DNA of 32,356 bases. It comes from Saccoglossus kowalevskii. Taxonomy: Eukaryota > Hemichordata > Enteropneusta > Harrimaniidae. The notes below the pieces were generated by a model. That model had not been told where the DNA came from. It was given only the letters and a program-made list of their open reading frames with translations, and did no database searches. The stretch covers positions 144,839-177,194 of the forward strand of contig NW_003134371.1 in the NCBI RefSeq assembly GCF_000003605.2. Direction: 5' to 3'. The position numbers and the translations under genes were made by a program. Below, in pieces: positions 20,773 to 30,592 of this stretch. Each line of letters begins with the position of its first letter. The stretch's first letter is position 1.

Positions 20773-20879
20773 AATGAAGAAGAATAAAATCTAGTGAAAA
20801 TATAATTCTCCCAATATTTAGCATATAATTTATAAAAAATATAAACAAATGTAGTCATTGAAAATAAATTATTCTACAG
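20766..20879 (+). mobile_element. Relic of a family-B MITE
   Basis: 'ctagtgaaaatataattc' and the end 'attgaaaataaattattcta' then CAGTA resemble the second half of family-B copies. The left end is poorly kept (acagtaaaatg). The boundaries are approximate. Confidence 0.4.
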
Positions 20880-20923
20880 TAATCAAAGGTGTTTGTTATT
20901 TACTTATACATGTAGTAAAAATA

Positions 20924-21098
20924 CTGTACAAGAATCATGTGAAAATGAAATCAGACAATGCATACAGGGTTTTAATTTTATATTTTTACCGATAAAAAAA
21001 AACTGCTGAATTATATACACATTAACCACAGAATTCAATTTAGTAGTAAATAGAATCAACATTTTAAAATTATTACAGCGAATTTAAATGCTTTTACA
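20924..21098 (-). mobile_element. Probable relic of a family-A MITE
   Basis: 'cagggttttaattttat', 'acagcgaatttaaatgc' and a terminal TTTTACAG|TA match family-A words. The left start (atactgtac) is a guess, and the interior is heavily diverged. Confidence 0.4.
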
Positions 21099-21584
21099 GT
21101 ATTGCCTTTTTATTTGACTTTGCATTTATCAAAAGCTGAATATCAAAACAATTTTAACATGACAGCAAAAAATCTTAATGTTAATGTTAGCGGTATTCTT
21201 GCTGTTAGAAGAAGGCTTAGTTTTGTTGACATCATTGTGACGTACAGTCCACCTACGTATTGTACTGTCGTAACTACTGACTTGCGTGATGAAAAATGGT
21301 GTCTCAAAAAACTTGTGCAGTTCACAGTAATGTGGCACTCAAACATTACGAATTGAAAAAATGAAGAAGAAAAAAGAATGACGTACATGTACTATGCATT
21401 GAGGATGTATACTGTAAAATGTATCCATGGTAACTCTAGTTATGCACTCAATAATTGTTCACTCAGACATAGCAACTTCAACTGTGTAGAAGTCTTAGTC
21501 TCGCAATACGTTTATTTTAATTATGCACATGTTTTATTAATTATTTTTGTTAGTTACATTTAATTACTGGTGTTTTTTGTGCAG

Positions 21585-21663
21585 GCACATGGACATCTAT
21601 GGCATTACAGTGGAAGACGAGCCCGTCTAGCTAATCTTACACAAAATCCAATTTTACAATCCA
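21585..21663 (+). CDS. Candidate internal coding exon, unknown gene
   Basis: The acceptor 'ttactggtgttttttgtgcag' and the near-perfect donor CCA|GTAAGT bound 79 bases. Only one of three frames is open: 26 codons reading AHGHLWHYSGRRARLANL, then TQNPILQS, and one extra base (A). The other two frames hit stops. G+C is raised compared with both flanks. The Arg-rich centre and the good splice sites make it one of the better exon calls here, but I cannot name the protein. A possible continuation starts after 'aaaactgtcttttacag' at 21880 (LEKSSVFVTFIDLLTE...) in the right phase, though no good donor follows it. Confidence 0.5.
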
Positions 21664-22666
21664 GTAAGTATGAAAGTAGACCTTTGATATTCAGTAGATG
21701 AGAGAGATATTACTCAGATATATTGTGTAGTTCATTAAAGTGACATCCCGTACTTTCTAAAGTAACTAAGTCTGATGAAATCAACTATCATACAAGGTTG
21801 TCACGGTGATTAACGGTGTTGGGTTTTAACTACCATACTGACATGCAGACAGTGATCCTTACAAAACTGTCTTTTACAGATCTGGAAAAAAGTTCTGTTT
21901 TTGTCACGTTCATTGATTTATTAACAGAATTCCAGCACACACTCACTCTCACTAAATGCATATACCTTATGTGTATACACATTATACTGTAGATATTAGT
22001 CCATGCCATTTTAGACAAAGTCTAAAAACGATAACTATTAATTTGGGTTCTGTGTGTGCTTCCGTGCGTACATCTATATCCATTTGTCAGTCTTACATCA
22101 ACCAAACTCAGTACAAAACCTGTCTTACACACATGTATGCAAGCATGTCAATTAGTTTATTTGATTGAAATATGGCCGACTGGCAGCCATATTGATATGT
22201 TTATTTTTTGCAAATCAGTAACACAATTTCACTCCTATTTGTTTATTAATTTTTATTATAGTTAATGATAGTAATAAATTTTGATCAAAGATATTAAGTT
22301 TTATCTTGGCAACATGCGAGAAATGTCAAATACTAAATTATTGATGTGAGAAGTGTCATTTACAACACAGTATACGTACAATTACTAGTTTATTAACACT
22401 GTAGGCAGCTAAAAAAATTGTAAGGTGATTTTTATCATAAGAGTTGTATATTAAAAATATAATTCCCATCCCTGCACATGAGTTCAGATAGTTAGCACAG
22501 AGTTAATTTGTGTGTGCATGCCTAATAGCAAAAAATGTGTAATTATGGGGAAAATATTGATTGGACATGTCATGTGTCTATTTAAAAGCAGAAACCACTG
22601 ATTCTCAGCTTGAGCATTAAATTCATATGAAAACTACCTGGTTACACCCCCACCCTAAATATCCAA
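21664..22666. other. Non-coding stretch; putative intron
   Basis: AT-rich DNA. At about 22171-22195 the palindrome AATATGGC...GCCATATT lies beside a word (ggccgactggcagcc) that recalls the GGCCAT repeats elsewhere. Nothing else is supported. Confidence 0.4.
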
Positions 22667-22898
22667 CCTTTTCACCACCAGACTTTCTCGCCCAAATTGT
22701 TCTGTACTTTTTTCTGATGTTCTTTAATATTTCTGGAATTTTTGAGCCAACAGACAAAATTTGAGACAATTTCCAGTTTTGACTAAAAGAATTTGGCTAT
22801 TTATGTCCCAATCTTCTGAAAGAAAGTGCAGACTATAAACAGGACTACCGGGTATTGTGTAAATTTGTGATGAAAAGAGGGAACTGGTGGTGAAAAGG
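22667..22898. repeat. Inverted-repeat element, 15-bp perfect ends
   Basis: CCTTTTCACCACCAG at 22667-22681 is the exact reverse complement of 22884-22898. Outer bases 'caccct'/'aggtg' may extend the stem with a spacer. The 232-base interval has no gene. No clear target-site duplication is visible, so it may be an old MITE or just a hairpin-forming repeat. Confidence 0.6.
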
Positions 22899-23259
22899 CT
22901 AAAGGTGAGCAACATTTGTTTGACAAGCATACAGTATGAATATACATATGGTTTCAGAGACAGCGCCCTCTGGAGCTGCATTTATAAAGGGACACAAGCA
23001 CTTCCTGTGTTAATTAATATCCTAGAGCTGGTTAGTAATGAGCTGATATTTCAAAATAGCTTACATCGCTTGACTGCTACACTTTTTTTCAAGAACATTG
23101 GTGTGACACAACTTCTTGGTACAAGCCCAAGGATTGATAGCTTCCAACTTAACAAATGTCTTGAAAATGTTGTGGATATTTGACAAAATTTGGGAAAACA
23201 AGTCAACTCATGATATATATGAGATTGATTAAAGTCATTTACACTATAGCGCTCCTTAC

Positions 23260-23294
23260 CAAAGGCTGAGAGATCTAAAAACAAATTGCCAGAA
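23260..23294 (-). CDS. Weak 35-base exon candidate
   Basis: On the minus strand a textbook acceptor with branch-point-like ctaac (gtactaactgttcattttcttag) and a TTTG|GTAAGG donor flank 35 bases. One frame reads SGNLFLDLSAF. None of its phases join the neighbouring minus-strand candidates cleanly, so it may be a chance pair of signals. Confidence 0.2.
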
Positions 23295-23424
23295 CTAAGA
23301 AAATGAACAGTTAGTACCGATGAAGATATGGCTCGTCAGACCTAGAACTGATCTGGTTCTATTCTAGACTTTAGTTAAGACTAATTTCCTCTTTTGTGAC
23401 ACTTAGCAACAAAATAATTAATAA

Positions 23425-23835
23425 TTTCATTTTATACATTGTTCATTTGAAAGATTTACATACCGATACATTCATTTCCAACACAACTATATCCAAAAAC
23501 ACTGTTTTCATTTTATACATTGTTCATTTGAAAGATTTACATACCGATACATTCATTTCCAACACAACTATATCCAAAAACACTGTTTTCATTTTATACA
23601 TTGTTCATTTGAAAGATTTACATACCGATACATTCATTTCCAACACAACTATATCCAAAAACACTGTTTTCATTTTATACATTGTTCATTTGAAAGATTT
23701 ACATACCGATACATTCATTTCCAACACAACTATATCCAAAAACACTGTTTTCATTTTATACATTGTTCATTTGAAAGATTTACATACCGATACATTCATT
23801 TCCAACACAACTATATCCAAAAACACTGTTTTCAT
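23425..23835 (+). repeat. Five identical 81-bp tandem repeats
   Basis: The unit starts 'cattttatacattgttc' and ends 'aaaacactgttt'. Copies begin at 23428, 23509, 23590, 23671 and 23752, and the array ends at 23832 with a partial 'cat'. By eye the copies are identical. Because 81 is 27 codons, a long frame with a 27-residue repeat appears (LYIVHLKDLHTDTF per unit). It has no ATG start, and I see no evidence that it is translated. Confidence 0.97.
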
Positions 23836-24699
23836 GAACAAAAAAATGACTGACAAAAAAACCCTGCACTTTCTAAGAGTGATTTGTGAGATGTACTGAG
23901 TTAACTACTTTGACGGACATTTACACAAGTACACATGCTTCTAAAGGAGTAAATTTGGCGCCTCTTGTCAGTCTTATGTCACTGTGTATTCCTCCTATGC
24001 AAATTTGGCACGTAGAAATGTCTTTTCAACTGTAAACACCTTGAATACATTTGAATAAAATGCACACTGCAATTAAAAAGTATGTTGCTCAGAGTCTCTC
24101 TGAGAAATCTGGGTGCCTGGTAGAAACTTTTAAGAAAATGAGATTAGCAGGAAAGCTGTTTATGTGTATCTATATTTTCTTGAAAAGATACTAATACTAA
24201 CCCCTCACTACAGAGTCAAACGATACATTGCAGTAAATACACACCTACCGTATATACTGGATGACCATCCTCTAGTGCGTGGAAGTATGAAATATATCCC
24301 ATCATGCACTCGAAACTGCCTGATGTTGTGTACAAAACACATCCCACAATGCAGAGGAAGAAGCTGAGCATATCATATTCTGTCTTCAAATCATGGAAAT
24401 TATATGACACGGTCTATTTCAGTCACTAATAGCTACACATAATGGGGTGTCTAAGCCATAATTTTCTTGAATAGAGTTTTAATGAAATTTTAGGCTGACT
24501 GGAAACTTATTACATCATGAGAAAGAAGTTTAAACTTTAATACTATGCTATAGTCCAATAAATTGATTAATATCAATCTCTTACCATGGCAACAACAATT
24601 CAGGTAACAGTAAGATTGTAGTCACTAGTGGGAATCTTGTTTCAAATTACGTGACTACTCAAGGATAAGAATAGGTGTGAAATTTTGCAGCAACATGTA
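23836..24699. other. Non-coding stretch with two TCCCANNATGCA words
   Basis: 'atcccatcatgca' at 24297 and 'atcccacaatgca' at 24346 are similar and 49 bases apart. No exon is firmly supported, although a minus-strand GTAGGT donor-like site at 24245 follows an open segment. Confidence 0.4.
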
Positions 24700-25793
24700 G
24701 GATCTTACAAATATTTGGTAGCTAGGTGATTCTTACAAATATTTGGTAGCTAGATGATTCTTACAAATATTTGGTAGCTAGGTGATTCTTACAAATATTT
24801 GGTAGCTAGGTGATTCTTATAAATATTTGGTAGCTAGGTGATTCTTACAAATATTTGGTAGCTAGGTGATTCTTATAAATATTTGGTAGCTAGGTGATTC
24901 TTACAAATATTTGGTAGCTAGGTGATTCTTACAAATATTTGGTAGCTAGGTGATTCTTACAAATATTTGGTAGCTAGGTGATTCTTATAAATATTTGGTA
25001 GCTAGGTGATTCTTACAAATACTGTAAAATGACTAATTTTCACTGGGTTTAAATTTCGCTGATTTGCCATTTCAGGCATATTCAGTGGGTTATAAATTCA
25101 CGGTTTTGTCATTTAGATAATATGTTCTATGCTAAATTTTACATATTCACTGGGTTTTAATTTAGCGCATTTTCCAGTCAGTGAAATAAGCCAAATTAAA
25201 ACCCAGTGAATAATTAACCCCTTTACAGTATTTGGTAGCTAGGTGATTCTTACAAATATTTGGTAGCTAGGTGATTCTTACAAATATTTGGTAGCTAGGT
25301 GATTCTTACAAATATTTGGTAGCTAGGTGATTCTTACAAATATTTGGTAGCTAGGTGATTCTTACAAATATTTGGTAGCTAGGTATCTAGGTGATTCTTA
25401 CAAATATTTGGTAGCTAGGTGATTCTTACAAATATTTGGTATCTAGGTGATTCTTACAAATATTTGGTAGCTAGGTGATTCTTACACATATTTGGTAGCT
25501 AGGTGATTCTTACACATATTTGGTAGCTAGGTGATTCTTACAAATATTTGGTAGCTAGGTAATTCTTACAAATATTTGGTAGCTAGGTGATTCTTACAAA
25601 TATTTGGTAGTTGGGTGATTCTTACAAATATTTGGTAGCTAGGTGATTCTTACAAATATTTGGTAGCCAGGTAATTCTTACAAATATTTGGTAGCTAGGT
25701 GATTCTTACAAATATTTGGTAGCTAGGTGATTCTTACAAATATTTGGTAGCTAGGTGATTCTTACAAATATTTGGTAGCTAGGTGATTCTTAA
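24700..25793 (+). repeat. 28-bp satellite, ~32 units, split by a MITE
   Basis: The unit is 'gattcttacaaatatttggt' plus 'agctaggt' (28 bases). About 12 units lie at 24700-25021 and about 20 at 25229-25793, with the family-A MITE between them. Variants include cttaTaaat in several left-arm units, cttacaCat, gtaattc and an 8-base insertion near 25381 (aggtatct). Non-coding. Confidence 0.97.
25022..25228 (+). mobile_element. Family-A MITE (207 bp) inside the 28-bp satellite
   Basis: It runs from CTGTAAAATGACTAATTTTC to TTAACCCCTTTACAG, with TA at 25020-25021 and 25229-25230. Removing it and one TA restores a perfect satellite unit (cttacaaaTAtttggtagc), so the insertion site and TA duplication are proven by comparison with neighbouring units. 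The target TA sits in the centre of the 10-base palindrome CAAATATTTG. It differs at only a handful of bases from the 5254 copy. Confidence 0.97.
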
Positions 25794-26109
25794 TTCAAAA
25801 TTAAGGTATTCAAAATTAGCGACAACAAAATGTAGGCATATACATGTATATGTCGCACAAACTACCATATTGATTAGGACTTGTGAAATTTCATAGATGG
25901 TACAAACCTATCAAACTGCAATGATCCATCATACAGTTATTACCTGTCGAAGAGGTAATCCTGTAGATTATGCTCCTTGGGTGATTATAAAAATTATCCA
26001 AAACAGACAAAATCGTCATCAGCAATAGTGCTACGACACTCAAACAAAACAGCCATTCTCAGGGCCAGCACATACTCCAACAAGCAGCCTATCGGCTGAG
26101 ATAGCTCCG
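25794..26109. other. Non-coding stretch, possible start of the 157-bp repeat family
   Basis: 'cctatcggctgagatagctc' near 26088 has a word (tagctccgctg) that recalls the tail hairpin at 26737. It may be the 5' part of the same dispersed element. Confidence 0.4.
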
Positions 26110-26780
26110 CTGTTAGAAATGCACATTTCAATTAAAGAACTGAAGACATCATCAGAAAATGAACAATATGTATAGTATCAAAGCAGTAGGACTTACAGTT
26201 TTTAACAAGAAGTCGAAAATATCACTTTCTACCAAAAATGACCAAAATATTCACCAAAATTAGAGAATTGAAGATATCATCACGAAATGAACAAATCTGA
26301 GAAAGGTCTACATGTAGTATCTATATATGTAATATCAAAGCAATTGAACTTGCGGTTTTTAACAAGAAGTCGAAAATATCACTTTTTACCAAAAATGACA
26401 AAAATATTCACCAAAATTAGAGAATTAAAGATATCATTACAAAATGAACAAATCTGAGAGAGGTCCACATGTAGTACCTATGTATGTAATATCAAAGCAA
26501 TTGCACTTGCGGTTTTTAACAAGAAGTTGAAAATATCACTTTTTACCAAAAATGACAAAAATATTCACCAAAATTAGAGAATTGAAGATATCAACATGAA
26601 ATGAACAAACCTAAGAGAGGTCTACCCAAGGTACATATACACCAAGTATCAAAGCATTCAGGCTTGTAGTTTTCAAGAAGAAGTCGAAAAAGTAAAACAT
26701 TGACACGGACGACGGAGACGACGGACAATCACTCATATGATAAGCTTCGCTCGACAAAGTCGACAGCAGAGCTAAAAAGA
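26110..26780 (+). repeat. 157-bp tandem repeat ending in a mollusc-like tail
   Basis: The block 'aattagagaattgaagatat' followed by 'atgaacaaatctgagagagg', 'atcaaagcaattg' and 'tttttaacaagaagtcgaaa' recurs with starts at 26261, 26418 and 26575, exactly 157 apart. A more diverged first copy lies 128 bases upstream of 26261. The 3' end is 'gacacggacgacggagacg' and then a hairpin-like tail 'gataagcttcgctcgac', 'aaagtcgacagcagagct', ending in 'aaaaa'. Such tails are familiar from dispersed repeats of mollusc genomes (established knowledge, recalled and not searched). The 77-codon ORF at 26700 is a by-product. Confidence 0.85.
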
Positions 26781-27689
26781 GAACTACCGTACATTGTTTA
26801 TCCCATCACTGAGATTATTGCATTTAATGCTATGTACAATTGTCAATCGTGTCCAATATTTTGGAAAAATCACTTCACTATGACAGCTGATTTGTTTTTC
26901 TCTATTTTTTTTTTAAATTTTTGCTTTTTTTAATATTAATTAATTTGTCACGTAAAAGAAAATTTTGGACATGAAAGTTTGAGTATTTTGTCAAAATTAT
27001 TAAAAGCAGACTGTTAAACAGATGACAAGTCGTGAAAGCTAATAAGTAATCTTGAACCTTGGTGGTATAAAAACTCTAATAACATAATTACCCAACACTT
27101 AATGTTTAATTAATTGCTTTAAAAAAGCACTTGGAAACCACAAGTACAAATATAAAGCAATTACTGGGAGTGAAAACCAATAAAAACCAAACAAATCAAA
27201 TATAAAAAAAAACACCTGTCTTATTGAAAGTGAACTACCTCTGTCATTGATATATTGAGGCAAATATTCTATGATGAATGGAAACTGGAATAGTGGATAT
27301 TTTAAAAATGTTTCCTGGATACAATGTACCTGAAAAATCTTAATTTATCACACTTGTTTACTAACTAAAGGATATTTTTCAAAACAATGATAAAAATCTG
27401 ATGTATTGTTTGCAATTCTTTTTTTTTTCAATTTTATTCAAATTTTACTTTATTATTACGACTTTTTTTTTCATTACTCCTGTCTCATCATTTTGAGAAT
27501 TAAATCATACCAACATTTTCATCCATGCACTCATGCTGTATAACTTATTCATTCATGGAACATTTCAAAATGGCCACAAAGACAGGTGTGTGTGGTTACC
27601 ATGGAAACAATTAATCATTGAACTTTACCCTCACCTTCATACAACCTTTTTTACTACTAAATGTACGATATACAGGAAATGACATTTAC
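26781..27689. other. AT-rich non-coding stretch; putative intron
   Basis: Long T and A tracts. The block 'tacaatgtacctga' near 27320 also occurs near 17818. No exon is supported. Confidence 0.45.
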
Positions 27690-27783
27690 CTGCTCAAGGG
27701 TGTATAAACTAAAGGGCTCATCAAGCGATACAAAATGAAACAATAGAAATTCATTCTGAGGATTCATGATCGGTAAATTCTTA
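27690..27783 (-). CDS. Candidate coding exon, 31 codons, unknown gene
   Basis: On the minus strand 'atcaaactttcacag' precedes and GAGCAG|GTAAAT follows. The open frame begins with one base completing a codon, then reads KNLPIMNPQNEFLLFHF, then VSLDEPFSLYTLEQ, ending in phase 0. That end phase matches the phase-0 start of the candidate exon at 17253-17321. An in-frame ATG (MNPQNE) could instead make it a first coding exon. Weak points: the acceptor lacks a long pyrimidine tract, and the segment is AT-rich like its flanks. Confidence 0.35.
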
Positions 27784-28907
27784 CTGTGAAAGTTTGATGC
27801 TCAACTATTTGAGACTACAGAATAACAATAAACTAAAACTATTTTTTTTTGGTTTTCAGAAATAGGAATTAGAGTTTTTTGTGTTTTTTTAACTTAAAAA
27901 CAAATGAAAATTAAAAAAAATGACTTTTTAAGCACCAGATTTTCCCCACTAAAAATTTGATACATTTTTTTCAGTTTATTTGGTAATTAATTTTGGAGGA
28001 GTTGAGTATAATTACTCATTCTTACAGATCTTCATCACTATTTTGGAAATTTGACTTGTTAAAGTGACTTGAGCTTTGAAAGAGTTAATTATAATAATAA
28101 TAATGTGCTTTATTTGTTATTTGGAAGCACATTTATTATTAATAAATAATCAGTCGATAAAATGATGCTTTTCTCTAAAGATTATCTCTGACAATAAGAA
28201 ATTACTAGCAGTCATGGAGGTCACTCAGATAAAGCCGTACTGTGGTGAAATGTCATGTCTGTATTTATAAAATTATAAAATACCCATTTTAAAATTAGCG
28301 GAATGGTAACAGCCATACACAGCCTCCTAACATTAGAAATTTTTCAAAAAATGAAGCTCAATATTGATTTGTCTGTGATAAAATAAATACTAAAAGTGCT
28401 CAAAACAGGAGCTTGTAATTCCCAAAGGACCATTGTAAAGAATAAAATGTCAATCCTTTCACAATTCATGCTCAATTTAATCAAAAGTTCAATGGTTCAA
28501 ATTTACGGTATTAAATGTCCATCAAAGCTCCCTGTGAATCATATATATGCAATAAATTACTGTCACCACTCAAGTACATACACCTGGGATTTTGCTTGTG
28601 CTCAACATTCCATTTTCTTTTTACCTCTCAATATTTTACTGCTACAAACACCAATCAGCATAGAAAGACAACCAATCAACCAATTTAAGAGACGATTTGA
28701 CCCCCAAAATCCACTGTTAAAATTAACTTTGTGATTATTCTTTCGCATGCTTGGCTGAGCACCTTTCATAGAATTGATTACTGTACATCAAAACAAATCG
28801 AAAAAACAGAAGTCATGAAAACGTTGTCTTACTACGTCAGCTACTAAGGTAAAATAATTTTACCCACAGTGAGTAACATCATTTTTCTTTGGAAACCCTC
28901 AGAATTG
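27784..28907. other. AT-rich non-coding stretch
   Basis: T-runs and small ATT/ATA repeats (for example 28088-28104). A 112-codon ORF (28396-28734) shows no domain and has frequencies expected by chance in this DNA. Confidence 0.5.
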
Positions 28908-29069
28908 TTAAAGGGGAACCTTCCAAGCCCAGGGATTGCACCAAAGAATCATGGGACACTATTGTTTAAGTTATTTACAAAGTTAATCTTTCTTTTGTTA
29001 TCCATTGTAATTTTAATCCAGAAAGTAAATTTGTTGTGAGATTAGACTTAACTGGAAGTGCCCCTTCAA
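28908..29069. repeat. Short inverted-repeat element, TTAAAGGGG ends
   Basis: TTAAAGGGGAACCTTCCAAG at the left is a near reverse complement of the right end (ctggaagtgccccttcaa). The 162-base interval is gene-free. TTAA at the left could be a piggyBac-type target, but the right side reads TTCAA, so the duplication is not intact. Likely an old MITE. Confidence 0.5.
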
Positions 29070-29239
29070 GCTGACAATGAAAGTAATTATCAGACCACTG
29101 TATTTTTTATTTACAGTATTTGTAAATTAAAATATGCTACTGTAACATGCAATCTATCCACAATACACAAATTCTCTCAAGTTATTTATGACAGACTTTC
29201 AAATATTACAATTTGATTAGTGTCAAATGTCAGAGGGTA

Positions 29240-29447
29240 CTGTAGGATGCTTTATTTTCGCTTGGAATTTATTTTCGCTCTTTTCGCTGAAGGAATGATT
29301 CAGTGAAAATAAAATCCAGCGAATATACCTTTTTTCCTATAAATTACAATAAACTTGTCAAATATCAGTGAAAATAAATTCCATACAAAACACCAAAAAA
29401 AGTCTTTTCAGCGAAATTAATTCAAGCTAAAGTAAAGTATTTTACAG
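29240..29447 (+). mobile_element. Family-B MITE, full length (208 bp)
   Basis: It starts CTGTAGGATGCTTTATTTTC and ends AAGTATTTTACAG, with TA on both sides (29238-29239, 29448-29449). It carries all family landmarks: 'cgcttggaatttattttcgc', 'ggaatgattcagtgaaaat', 'atccagcgaatatacc', 'atcagtgaaaataaattcc' and 'gtcttttcagcgaaatt'. It is non-coding. I use it as the reference copy of family B. Confidence 0.93.
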
Positions 29448-30300
29448 TAGCAGGAACAAAAAAACTCTTTCACATACAAACAAAAAATAGTTATCACCTT
29501 CCACTGCTATCACCCCCCCCCCCCCCCTCCCGCCAAAAGTGGCAAAAGTGACATTAGGTGTAATTAAGTCTGATTGTAATTCACTATTGGCAACAGGTTA
29601 GCTGAAGCCCAGATATGTGTGGAACACGACTGAGTGCTCCAATTCTACTCTGAGGGTTACAGATTTGCAAGGTTTACTAGGGTCACAAGCTGACACCTTC
29701 CACTAATCTGGTCTATGTCATCGCTTCAGTTATATTAAGCATGAATGAAATGACAACAAAAAAATAGTATTTGCATATATTCCTGTGCAAAAACTGTAAT
29801 TACATAACATGAAAATATATTCAAAAATGTGTTATATAATATAGTGCTTAACTGACTAAGCAAACATATTGTAATCTGTGATCACATAAGCTGCCGATCC
29901 ACTATGCAAGCTTGATTGATTTAACAATTAATTTGAATGCAGAATATCTCCGTGGCAAATCCCAGACACACAGTTGATGGCGAATAAAAACTACTACAAG
30001 CCAGAAAACAACATATTAACTTTCATCAAATTTGCAGTTTCAATATTTGTAATTGCGGGAACGTTAATATATTTTTATGAAATTCAGTTTGTAATATGAT
30101 CTACAGAGGGCCAGCCTTATGATGGTGCAAGTGATGACAATATAACCAGATGTTGAATAAATAAGAACGTTATGTAGCTGTTATGTAGACAGTTGAGGTT
30201 GCCTTACAGACAAGCTATTAGCAGAGCTATTTATCTCGTACTTGACACTTGATGGAAGGGAAAATACAACAAAAACATTTTATAAATCAGTGAAACTTAC
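29448..30300. other. Non-coding stretch with a 15-base C run
   Basis: Fifteen consecutive C at 29513-29527, followed by tcccgcc. A short open segment after 'gatctacag' (30096-30146, peptide GQPYDGASDDNITRC then stop and an overlapping AATAAA) could be a terminal plus-strand exon. I do not call it. Confidence 0.4.
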
Positions 30301-30364
30301 CCTGTAGTGAGGTTGTTGTCCCAGTGTAGTTAAACGTGCCGTTAGCTCCGCACTGCGCTTATTC
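30301..30364 (-). CDS. Weak exon candidate with good donor
   Basis: On the minus strand a TACAGG|GTAAGT donor follows an open frame reading NKRSAELTARLTTLGQQPHYR. The same frame is open further upstream to about 30418 (TITNHITHPKSKSR). An acceptor could be 'acccaccccaaatctaaatctag'. G+C is higher than in the flanks. The end phase (one extra base) does not match the 27690 exon directly. Confidence 0.28.
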
Positions 30365-30544
30365 CTAGATTTAGATTTGGGGTGGGTTATATGATTTGTG
30401 ATGGTTCCAGTGTATAGTTACACAATTTACCCTTGTATCAGGAACGCCCTAATCACCCATGTATCCTTAATGCTTCACTTGCACTGAACTGTACATTTCA
30501 ATGGAGGCTAAAAGCCAGCTGTTCCCTCCCTTGGCAAGTTTTGA

Positions 30545-30592
30545 ATGAAACCATGTTTATGCTGGGGATTGGGCCATGCCCATTATGAACAG
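30545..30592 (+). CDS. Weak first-exon candidate
   Basis: An ATG at 30545, preceded immediately by an in-frame stop, opens 16 codons (MKPCLCWGLGHAHYEQ) that end at a consensus CAG|GTAAGA donor. No promoter element is recognised. With the minus-strand candidate at 30301-30364 this would be a divergent pair about 180 bases apart. Confidence 0.2.

Noticed and set aside
21102-21356. 84-codon plus-strand ORF with overlapping minus frames
   Set aside because: Both strands are open over the same bases, and it adjoins a MITE relic. No splice sites support either.
22887-23183. 98-codon plus-strand ORF after a tttcag site
   Set aside because: It starts inside the end of an inverted-repeat element, and no phase-compatible partner exon is visible.
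23396-23899. 167-codon ORF with a 27-residue repeat as a gene
   Set aside because: It starts at GTG rather than ATG, and the open frame follows automatically from identical 81-bp units. Kept only as a repeat.
24700-25793. CRISPR array because the repeat is 28 bp
   Set aside because: The units are head to tail without spacers, and the only interruption is a MITE.
28396-28734. 112-codon plus-strand ORF
   Set aside because: No recognisable motif and no raised G+C. Length is within chance expectation.
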